Below are positions 8,177 to 15,113 of a DNA stretch of 64,000 nucleotides, one piece after another (the first letter of the stretch is position 1; every line of letters starts with the position of its first letter). Made by a program: the position numbers and the translations under genes. The stretch is taken from NCBI GenBank assembly GCA_016200485.1, contig JACQEP010000011.1:16231-80230 (forward strand), written 5' to 3'. Under the pieces are notes generated by a model. That model did not search any database and was not told where the DNA came from. It saw only the letters and a program-made list of their open reading frames with translations. The DNA is from Gammaproteobacteria bacterium (lineage in GTDB: Bacteria; Pseudomonadota; Gammaproteobacteria; Tenderiales; Tenderiaceae).

Positions 8177-8232
8177 CTCTGCGGTCAGCGGGCGCAAAAG
8201 CGCGTCGCCCCTTGGCTGCCTAACCATAATTT
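8171..8232 (+). repeat. attC-like site (candidate 3, weak)
   Basis: Starts with GCCTGAC overlapping the VOC3 stop, contains a GCGC-aaaa-GCGC hairpin (8192-8203) and a GCCTAAC box near 8218-8224. The right-hand box is not clear. Reported only because it repeats the pattern seen in neighbouring gaps. Confidence 0.3.
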
Positions 8233-8250
8233 CACATAAGGAATTTTTTT

Positions 8251-8652
8251 ATGACTATCAAATTTGACGATTCGGTAAAGCAGGAAATCTGGGCAACTGT
8301 TCGTGCAATGAATGACGCATGGACAAAAGGCAATCCCGACGACCTCGCACATTTTTTTCATCGAGACATGGTTGCCATTACGGCTACCGACCGTAATCGT
8401 CTCGATGGTGGTGCCGCCTGCATTGCTGGCTGGAAAAACTTTGCCAGTGCCGCACACATTCACCGCTGGGAAGAAATTGATCCGGTAATCCATGTCTATG
8501 GCAACTCGGCAGTGGTTGCCTACAATTTTGATATGTCCTTTGATATGGGCGGACAGACAATCAACATGGGAGGCCGAGACATGTTTTTCTTCGTCAAAGA
8601 AAACGGCAGGTGGTGGGCTGTTGCAGACCAGTTCTCTCCGTACCCGGCCTAA
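8251..8652 (+). CDS. NTF2-like/SnoaL-fold protein
   Basis: 133 residues with the cone-shaped NTF2-like fold pattern: an N-terminal helix pair (VRAMNDAWTKGNPDDLAHFFHRDM), then strands ending in GRDMFFFVKENGRWWAVADQFS. This matches DUF4440/ketosteroid-isomerase-like proteins, a group with many enzymatic and binding roles. No catalytic Asp/His pair can be assigned with confidence. The stop codon TAA sits within a GCCTAAC box (8647-8653) that again resembles a cassette end. Confidence 0.8.
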   Translation: MTIKFDDSVKQEIWATVRAMNDAWTKGNPDDLAHFFHRDMVAITATDRNRLDGGAACIAGWKNFASAAHIHRWEEIDPVIHVYGNSAVVAYNFDMSFDMGGQTINMGGRDMFFFVKENGRWWAVADQFSPYPA

Positions 8653-8668
8653 CACGGCAATGTTGCCT
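8647..8668 (+). repeat. attC-like fragment (candidate 4, truncated)
   Basis: GCCTAAC (8647-8653, containing the stop of the upstream gene) is followed after eight bases by GTTGCCT (8662-8668). The left box fits the RYYYAAC consensus; the right one fits poorly and the interior is almost missing. It may be a deleted attC or chance. Confidence 0.25.
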
Positions 8669-8679
8669 GGGAAGGAGAG

Positions 8680-9778
8680 ATGGGTACTCGACGGATAAAA
8701 CAATATAGCGCGGTCTTTTTTTCCCTGGTAGCCGCAGTAGTGATATGGTGGATCGTAGCGGCCGGGCCGATGACGGTCTACCGGACAGTCGTTTACAACC
8801 TTTCCGGCACCGATGACTACCGTATCTTTCCCCAGCGCCGCCTGACAGCCGCACCGCTGCCATTTCGATTCCGTGAAGGCGGGCATGAGGGGAATACTCC
8901 TCTGCGGGTCAACTTTGGTAACCGTCATGATGTTCCGCTTTCGGAACTGCTGCCCGCGACCGGGACTGTCGCCTTTCTGATAGTGAAGAACGATGCGATC
9001 GTACTCGAGAAGTACCTTGAAGGTTTTGATCGCACCACGCCATCCTTGTCGTTCTCCATGACGAAATCGTTCCTGTCTATTTTGGTGGGTTGCGCCATTG
9101 CTGACGGTTACCTGAAATCGGTTGACCAGCCAGTGACGGATTTTGTCCCGGAACTAAGGGAGAAGGGATTCGCCTCAGTCACGCTGAGGCACCTTCTGCA
9201 AATGACTTCCGGCATTGACTACGCGGAAAACGATTTTCCTTTAGGGTTGCACGTCCGCTTCTATTACACGGATCGACTCGAACAGGAAATATTGAACCTC
9301 GGATTACGGGAACAGCCGGGCACCCGGTTTATTTACAAGTCGGGCGATGCCTATTTGCTGACGCTCGCGCTTAAACGCGCTGGACGGAAAAAGCATCACC
9401 GCATATATGCAGGAGCGTCTCTGGCAACCGTTGGGGATGGAGTATGACGGTATCTGGAGCATAGACCATGCACCGGACGGACTGGAAAAAACCGGATGTT
9501 GTTTGGCTGCCACCGCGCGGGATTTTGCCAAATTTGGCCGCCTTTATTTGAACAAGGGCCAGTGGAACGGGCAGCGCATCGTTCCTGATGCTTGGGTGAT
9601 GAAATCTTCCCGGATCGATACGAGCGCCGGCAGCGCCTGGAATTACCAGCACCTATGGTGGCTGGTCGCCGAGGATCGTCCCGACTTTATGGCAAATGGC
9701 CACCTCGGACAGTTTCTGTACATCAACCCTTCCGCCGGTGTAATCATCGTTCGCCTTGGCCAAAGCATGGGGGCTTGA
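8680..9778 (+). pseudogene. frameshifted serine hydrolase (6-aminohexanoate-dimer hydrolase-like)
   Basis: The two halves are in different frames. The first (8680 to ~9390) has an N-terminal anchor helix (~10-29), the catalytic SMTK (Ser126, Lys129) and a YKSGD motif; the second resumes with ITAYMQERLWQPLGM and ends at 9778. Removing one A from the five-A run at 9388-9392 restores a single frame of 365 residues, a normal length for this beta-lactamase-fold family. It is therefore either a recently broken gene or a homopolymer sequencing error. It is not a close copy of the serine hydrolase at 4612. Confidence 0.8.
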
Positions 9779-9863
9779 GCCGGGATGAATGGACGCAGGT
9801 CTTCATGTCGCTGTCGGATGGTATCCAATGACGCTCAGGAAGAGAAGCATGAGAGGTGAACTT

Positions 9864-10934
9864 ATGATGACAAGTGACCGATCTCTGTGCCGGGTGATGT
9901 TGCCAATCCGGGTGGGCATCGATCGCATGGAGAGGCTCCTCGTCGCCAGCTTCAAAGGCGATCCTGAATTCGAAGGATTCGAGCCGCAAGTATTCGATGA
10001 TGCCGTCAACGGCAAGGGTATGAGGGTGCTGCGCTATAGAAAGGACGGGAGAGTCGACGTCTACTGGCAGCCGGGTGTCCATGTCGACAGGAGCACCTTC
10101 GTCGTCGGCACCGGCATCGGCGACTTTGCAGAAGTGACCATCGAGCCGGCGCGCTTTGAAATCACCGAGCGCGGCGTGGATCTCCACATGGCATTCACCG
10201 ATGCGCGGGGCCACCAGATCGAGCTCCGCATCCGCGAGGACGCGCCCGGGAAGCGTGGTTTTCCGTTGCTGGCTCCTGTAGGTGCCGACATCGAGAAGCC
10301 GCTCCAGCTTTTCCTTGTCTACATGCCCGACATCGACCTCGTCCGCCGCGCAGGATCTCTGGTCGAGGCGCGTATCGGTGATCGCGCGCTACATCCGGCA
10401 ACTTTGCCCATACTCTTGCACGGGCGGCGCGTCTGGTTCATACGCTACGTCGCAAGGCCCGTCATCGGCACGCTGAACCCTCCCATGAGCCGGCCCTGGG
10501 TCGTGGAGTTACCCGTGCCGGGGAGTGCTGAAGTCGACGAGATGTCGATCGTCGCGGACGCAGAGGGAAACGTCACCCGGATCGGCGCCGGGCAAGAGCC
10601 CCGTCAAGTCGAAGTCGATTTTCTGCCCAGCTTCCCGAACCTGCTTGACCTTCCCGCTGGTGGCTCCGCCTCCGGGCGGTGGTCGATACGGATCGCGGGA
10701 ATACCCATCACGGCTGGCTCATACCATGTGTCACGCGAGGGTGACCGCGTCGCTGTCGAGCTTGATGTCACCGAGCACTGGAAGCCGTCCGATCTGCCTC
10801 TGAGCATGGAGATTTTTACACGTGTGGTACGCACGTTTCGCACTTGGCCGACCACCTACCGATGGAGAGGTGTCATCGAACTTGGCGCGGCGCCAACTAT
10901 GTCCGGGGTGTGGGAGCGCGCAGGAAAACGATGA
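9864..10934 (+). CDS. hypothetical protein, beta-rich, family not recognised
   Basis: 356 residues from ATG 9864 (GAGAGG eight bases upstream); ATG 9849 or 9828 are also in frame. No signal peptide or membrane helix. The body is rich in charged beta strands with repeated EVTIEPARFEI and VEVDFLPSFP-type segments, and many Arg/Asp residues. I cannot assign a family or function. The stretch looks more GC-rich than its neighbours (impression, not counted), which would fit a separate origin. It follows the frameshifted hydrolase at under 100 bp in the same orientation. Confidence 0.65.
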   Translation: MMTSDRSLCRVMLPIRVGIDRMERLLVASFKGDPEFEGFEPQVFDDAVNGKGMRVLRYRKDGRVDVYWQPGVHVDRSTFVVGTGIGDFAEVTIEPARFEITERGVDLHMAFTDARGHQIELRIREDAPGKRGFPLLAPVGADIEKPLQLFLVYMPDIDLVRRAGSLVEARIGDRALHPATLPILLHGRRVWFIRYVARPVIGTLNPPMSRPWVVELPVPGSAEVDEMSIVADAEGNVTRIGAGQEPRQVEVDFLPSFPNLLDLPAGGSASGRWSIRIAGIPITAGSYHVSREGDRVAVELDVTEHWKPSDLPLSMEIFTRVVRTFRTWPTTYRWRGVIELGAAPTMSGVWERAGKR

Positions 10935-11364
10935 CGGAAGAAATCACGATGCCAGATTCGGCTCGTTCACATAAAAATCACTTAACCTTGACTGGAAGGC
11001 ACTTCGCCGCAGCTAAAGCCTAGCACTGGACACAAAGGTGGCGACATGGGATAGCAAGCTCAAAAAGTTAGTACATGGCAACTTAGCCCAGTTGACTTCC
11101 TCGATATGGGAGCCACCCATGAGCAACTTGCATGTTGCTTGAATGTCAGGTTGCCAAGGTGTATTTTGAACTCTGGCACTTACCGCAATCCGTAGCGATA
11201 AACGGCCAAAGTACTCCTTTCAGTGATATTGATGTGAAACATCGCAAATATCATCTACCTTGCCCCGCCACAATACTTTGTGCTCACTGGCAAGTTTATT
11301 CAAAATCGTAAACAAGGCGCGTCCAGCCAGCCAGAGCGATATACCAATCACATAGGAGGCAAAA
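10935..11364 (+). other. 430-base spacer without a convincing gene
   Basis: No frame here has coding character with a ribosome site. An ACTTAAC box near 10980 followed by a GC-rich hairpin-like tract could be another decayed cassette end, but the right-hand partner is not visible. The AGGAGG at the right end belongs to the next gene. Confidence 0.5.
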
Positions 11365-11955
11365 ATGAAAATTTTCAAAGTAACCGTAATTGTTATTTCT
11401 GTCGTTTTCATAACATTGTTATTGGTTCTTTCTCGATATGGTTTATTTGCTTCGGTGAGCGTCTCGGAGAAAGTTGTCGGACCATATTTGCTGATCTACA
11501 AGAAGCATATCGGGGACTACAAGAATGTCGGAACTGTCATAAATGAACTGTGTAGCGATCTGAAGAACAACTATTCGCTGGCGCCAACCAAAGGTTTCGG
11601 CCTTTATTATGATGATCCGCGACAAGTGGACAAGGCCCAACTAAGGAGCATAGTTGGCTGTGTCGTTGAAGGTAAAACTCGCGAGGAGTTGAGCAAAGTC
11701 AGCAGCAAATATGGCGTCAGGGAATACCCGTCATCGAATAGCGTGGTAGCTGAATTTCCCTACAAGGGGATGATATCGATCTTCATTGGGATAATGAAAG
11801 TCTATCCGGCGCTGGGCGCCTATATTAAAGAACACCGATACAACCAGACGCCAATAATGGAGCTTTACGATATGCAAAATGAAAGAATTGAATATATTTC
11901 TTCGATGAATCTGCCTAAAGAGATATTTGATGAATTTTTGAAATCGAAAGAGTAA
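11365..11955 (+). CDS. membrane-anchored GyrI-like domain protein
   Basis: 196 residues. One N-terminal membrane helix (~6-26) is followed by a domain with GPYLLIYKKHIGDYKNVGTV and GLYYDDP, the hallmark strands of the GyrI-like/SOUL small-molecule-binding fold (GyrI, the Rob C-terminal domain and TEX264-like proteins). AGGAGG precedes the ATG. The domain would face the periplasm. It lacks any DNA-binding part, so it is more likely a ligand-binding or hydrolase-type stand-alone GyrI protein. It is AT-richer than the gene at 9864. Confidence 0.7.
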   Translation: MKIFKVTVIVISVVFITLLLVLSRYGLFASVSVSEKVVGPYLLIYKKHIGDYKNVGTVINELCSDLKNNYSLAPTKGFGLYYDDPRQVDKAQLRSIVGCVVEGKTREELSKVSSKYGVREYPSSNSVVAEFPYKGMISIFIGIMKVYPALGAYIKEHRYNQTPIMELYDMQNERIEYISSMNLPKEIFDEFLKSKE

Positions 11956-11961
11956 GAATAA

Positions 11962-12098
11962 GGTAACAAGGCGTTGCACTCGATGATAACGCCGCCAGGC
12001 TGGGCTTTGCGGCGTAGGGGCGATTCATGAATCGCCCCTACTACAATCTTTCGCAGCAAGCTGCGGGGAATTACACCCGCAGAGATTAACGTTAGCCA
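11962..12098 (+). repeat. attC-like site interrupted by a palindromic repeat (candidate 5)
   Basis: A GGTAAC box and the arm AAGGCGTTGCACTCG open the site; ATTAACGTTAGCC (box 12091-12097) closes it, with a CTGCGGGG/CCCGCAG stem inside. This resembles long attC sites seen at cassette junctions, but the left box is imperfect. A perfect 28-bp palindrome (12014-12041) sits within it. Confidence 0.45.
12014..12041. repeat. 28-bp perfect palindrome, dispersed repeat family A
   Basis: The two 14-base arms are exact inverses, with half-site GTAGGGGCGATTCA. Near-identical copies occur at 18127-18151 and 60816-60842. The element stands in intergenic DNA each time, so it is a dispersed REP/MITE-type repeat rather than a gene-specific operator. 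Confidence 0.85.
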
Positions 12099-12159
12099 AC
12101 ACATATGAAGTAGCGGCTGGACTGCAAGTTCTAGGTTTATTTTTTATAGGTGTGTGCCA

Positions 12160-12381
12160 ATGGAAATAGTATTATTCAATATTGTTTTAGTATCAGCCAT
12201 CATCTACATCGTGCCGTTCTTGGTATATGGCCTTGCCAGCGTTGTAACTGACTTGAAGACGCCAGAAGGCGTATCACCATCACGGTTCCTGATTAGCGTG
12301 CTGATTTGCAAAGTGGGAACGGCTATTGCCGGAAGAGCCGCTGCCGTATTGGCGCGGCCGCATCACCAAACTCAGTTATGA
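12160..12381 (+). CDS. small membrane protein, unknown
   Basis: 73 residues from ATG 12160 (an in-frame GTG at 12154 is possible); a TAGG element is 9 bases upstream. The N-terminal half is one strong membrane helix (IVLFNIVLVSAIIYIVPFLVYGLASVV), followed by a polar, Arg/Ala-rich tail. It may be a whole small protein or a truncated one. It converges on lpdA, 34 bp away. Confidence 0.4.
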   Translation: MEIVLFNIVLVSAIIYIVPFLVYGLASVVTDLKTPEGVSPSRFLISVLICKVGTAIAGRAAAVLARPHHQTQL

Positions 12382-12415
12382 GTTCGCGCAATGACGAAGA
12401 CCGCTCGAATTGCGT

Positions 12416-13843
12416 TTATCGATGCAAACTACGTTTATCAACACCTAGCGCTGCCTCATGCACTGCCTCGGACAACGTAGGATGAGCGTGAACAATACGG
12501 GCCAAGTCTTCGGCACTGGCTTGAAATTCCATCGCCACTACCGCTTCGGCAATCAATTCCGATGCGTTCGCCCCCAGGATGTGAACACCCAAGATACGAT
12601 CAGTTACCGCATCGCTAACGATTTTAACCATGCCAGAAGGATCGCCCATGGCATGAGCGCGGCCATTGGCGTTGAACGGAAACACACCTTCCTTGAAATC
12701 AACACCATCGGTGCGCAACTCCTGCGAGGTCTTGCCCACCCACGCAATTTCAGGCCAGGTATAAATAATCCAGGGAATCGTGGCATAATTTACATGCCCT
12801 GCCTGGCCCGCAATATGTTCGGCGACAGCAACCCCTTCTTCCGAGGCCTTGTGCGCCAGCATCGGCCCGCGCACCACGTCACCAATCGCATAAATGCCCG
12901 CCACGTTGGTGCGACAAAGTTTATCGACCTCAATAAAACCACGGTCATCAAGTTGCAAACCCACTTCTTTGGCATTGAGTCCATCGGTATTGGGTTTACG
13001 GCCCGCCGCTACCAACACACGATCAAAATTCTGTTTTTTGTCTTCGCCTTTTTCCTGATAGTGAAGCGTGACTTGATTTTTATTTACCTTGGCGCTGACC
13101 GGACGTGCGCCCAGGCGAATATCCAAACCCTGAGCACCAAGAATTTTATGCGCGGCATCGGCAAGCTGTTGATCGACATTAGGCAAAAACCGTTCGCGGC
13201 GAATAAAAATACTGACTTCTGATCCGAGCCGGCTCCAAACTGAAGACAACTCCAAACCAATTACACCACCGCCGATCACCGCCAAGCGTTTTGGTACTTG
13301 CTCAAAACTCAATGCACCCGTGGAATCAACGATAAATTTTCCGTCGAATGGCGTTTCAGCGGCCTCTGCCGGCACTGAGCCTGTGGCGATAATAATATGC
13401 TCCGCCTCAACCGTGACTGCAGTAGATTTTTTGCCATCCTTATGCGGAGTAAATTCTACTTTGCGTTCACCAAGCAGGCTGCCATGCCCTTGTAACCAGC
13501 TAATCTTGTGCTTGGCAAATAACATGGCGATACCGCCAGTCAAAGTACGGCACACCGCCTCCTTACGTGCCAACATCTGTTTGATATCAAGACTGACATT
13601 TTTGACATTGATGCCGTGCTGCGCGAACTCATGTTGCAGACGATGATAATGATGTGAAGAATCAAGCATGGCCTTGGAAGGGATACAGCCGACGTTGAGG
13701 CAAGTACCGCCGAGGCTGGGCTTGCCATCCGGCCCCAGCCATTTATCGATAACGGCGACTTTAACTCCCAACTGTGCGCAACGGATCGCCGCGACATAAC
13801 CGCCTGGCCCACCACCAATGACCACCACGTCGAACTTATCCAT
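12416..13843 (-). CDS. lpdA: dihydrolipoyl dehydrogenase (E3)
   Basis: 475 residues. The start at 13843 is chosen by a GGGAGGAAAC ribosome site and by family alignment (VVVIGGGPGGYVAAIRCAQ at the N-terminus). Visible are the FAD-binding GGGPGG, the redox pair GGTCLNVGCIPSK, the NAD-binding GGGVIGLE, and the C-terminal active-site HAHPTLSEA. It reoxidises lipoamide of the 2-oxoglutarate dehydrogenase complex with NAD+. It is last of the sucA-sucB-lpdA operon, 40 bp after sucB. Confidence 0.96.
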   Translation of the reverse strand: MDKFDVVVIGGGPGGYVAAIRCAQLGVKVAVIDKWLGPDGKPSLGGTCLNVGCIPSKAMLDSSHHYHRLQHEFAQHGINVKNVSLDIKQMLARKEAVCRTLTGGIAMLFAKHKISWLQGHGSLLGERKVEFTPHKDGKKSTAVTVEAEHIIIATGSVPAEAAETPFDGKFIVDSTGALSFEQVPKRLAVIGGGVIGLELSSVWSRLGSEVSIFIRRERFLPNVDQQLADAAHKILGAQGLDIRLGARPVSAKVNKNQVTLHYQEKGEDKKQNFDRVLVAAGRKPNTDGLNAKEVGLQLDDRGFIEVDKLCRTNVAGIYAIGDVVRGPMLAHKASEEGVAVAEHIAGQAGHVNYATIPWIIYTWPEIAWVGKTSQELRTDGVDFKEGVFPFNANGRAHAMGDPSGMVKIVSDAVTDRILGVHILGANASELIAEAVVAMEFQASAEDLARIVHAHPTLSEAVHEAALGVDKRSLHR

Positions 13844-13883
13844 GTTTCCTCCCACTGCAGGGTGCGCACAGCGCGCTCTGCGT

Positions 13884-15095
13884 TTATACTTCCAGAAGAA
13901 TACGCGCCGGATCTTCCAACTCTTCCTTGATACGCACCAGGAATGAAACCGCATCACGACCGTCGATAATGCGATGGTCATAAGACAGCGCTACGTACAT
14001 CATGGGCCGAATTACAATCTGACCATTTTCCACCACTGGCCGATCCGCGATCTTGTGCATGCCAAGAATCGCGCTTTGCGGCAGATTGAGGATGGGGGTC
14101 GACATCAACGACCCAAACACACCGCCATTGGTAATACTGAACGTGCCACCGCTCAAATCATCCATACCCAGCTTGCCGTCGCGTGCCTTTTTGGCATAAT
14201 TGACCACCGACTGTTCCAATTGCGCGATGGACATGCGATCCGCATCGCGAATAATCGGCACCACCAGCCCGCGTTCGGTACTCACCGCGACACCAATGTC
14301 ATAATACCCATGGTAGATAATGTCACTGCCATCGATCGAGGCATTGATGATCGGATATTCCTTTAACGCCTCGGCACAGGCACGAATAAAGAACGACATA
14401 AAACCGAGTTTAATGTCATATTTTTTAATAAATGCCTCTTGATATTTCGCACGCAGATCCATGACCGGCTTCATGTTGATTTCATTAAATGATGTCAACA
14501 TGGCGGCAGTATGTTGCGCTGTTACTAATCGCTCAGCAATGCGTGCACGCAGGCGTGTCATCGGCACCCGCTGTTCTGGGCGCCCACCCGCCCCTATCTG
14601 TACCATAGCCGGTGGTGGTGTTGGTATTGATTCCGCAGGTTTCTTGGCCTCATCAAGATGCTTAATCACATCTTCCTTGGTGATGCGTCCATCACGGCCG
14701 GTGCCGGCAATTTTCTCTGACTGTAATTTATTTTCAGCTACCATTTTACGGACTGCTGGGCTCAAATCAGTATTGGCGGCCGCTTGCGCAGCAAGCTTGG
14801 TTTCTGCTTTCGCGGATTTAGTGTCGCTTTTCCCCGTGCTCTTGGCAGCGGCTTTGGCTTCAGTATCAATAATCGCGATCACTTCATTGCTGACCACGAT
14901 AGCACCATCAACCTTCTTAATCTCTTTTAACACCCCATCTTGGGGCGCGACAATTTCCAGCATGACCTTATCAGTTTCCAGATCGACCAACTGTTCATCA
15001 CGAGCGACTGCCTCGCCTGATTTTTTCCGCCAGCGCGCCAGAACGCCGTCTGACACAGACTCGGATAATACCGGCACTTTGACTTCAATCAGCAT
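13884..15095 (-). CDS. sucB: dihydrolipoamide succinyltransferase (E2 of 2-oxoglutarate dehydrogenase)
   Basis: 403 residues: an N-terminal lipoyl domain with the lipoylated Lys in ETDKVMLEI (~residue 43), an Ala/Lys-rich linker, a peripheral subunit-binding domain ([13 protein letters not shown]...[11 protein letters not shown]) and the catalytic acyltransferase domain ending with the active-site [10 protein letters not shown]. It moves the succinyl group to CoA. An AAGGGAG site precedes the ATG; the gene starts 18 bp after the sucA stop. Confidence 0.97.
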   Translation of the reverse strand: MLIEVKVPVLSESVSDGVLARWRKKSGEAVARDEQLVDLETDKVMLEIVAPQDGVLKEIKKVDGAIVVSNEVIAIIDTEAKAAAKSTGKSDTKSAKAETKLAAQAAANTDLSPAVRKMVAENKLQSEKIAGTGRDGRITKEDVIKHLDEAKKPAESIPTPPPAMVQIGAGGRPEQRVPMTRLRARIAERLVTAQHTAAMLTSFNEINMKPVMDLRAKYQEAFIKKYDIKLGFMSFFIRACAEALKEYPIINASIDGSDIIYHGYYDIGVAVSTERGLVVPIIRDADRMSIAQLEQSVVNYAKKARDGKLGMDDLSGGTFSITNGGVFGSLMSTPILNLPQSAILGMHKIADRPVVENGQIVIRPMMYVALSYDHRIIDGRDAVSFLVRIKEELEDPARILLEV

Positions 15096-15113
15096 AATCA
15101 GCTCCCTTGTTCA

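Noticed and set aside
4612..9778. True beta-lactamase resistance genes
   Set aside because: The two SxxK hydrolases resemble EstB/6-aminohexanoate-dimer hydrolases; the motifs alone do not support antibiotic resistance.
11280..11546. 88-residue + frame before the GyrI-like gene
   Set aside because: Overlaps the GyrI-like gene in another frame, no ribosome site; the downstream ATG has AGGAGG.
12458..13222. A 254-residue open frame on the + strand
   Set aside because: Antisense shadow of lpdA, which has complete active-site motifs.
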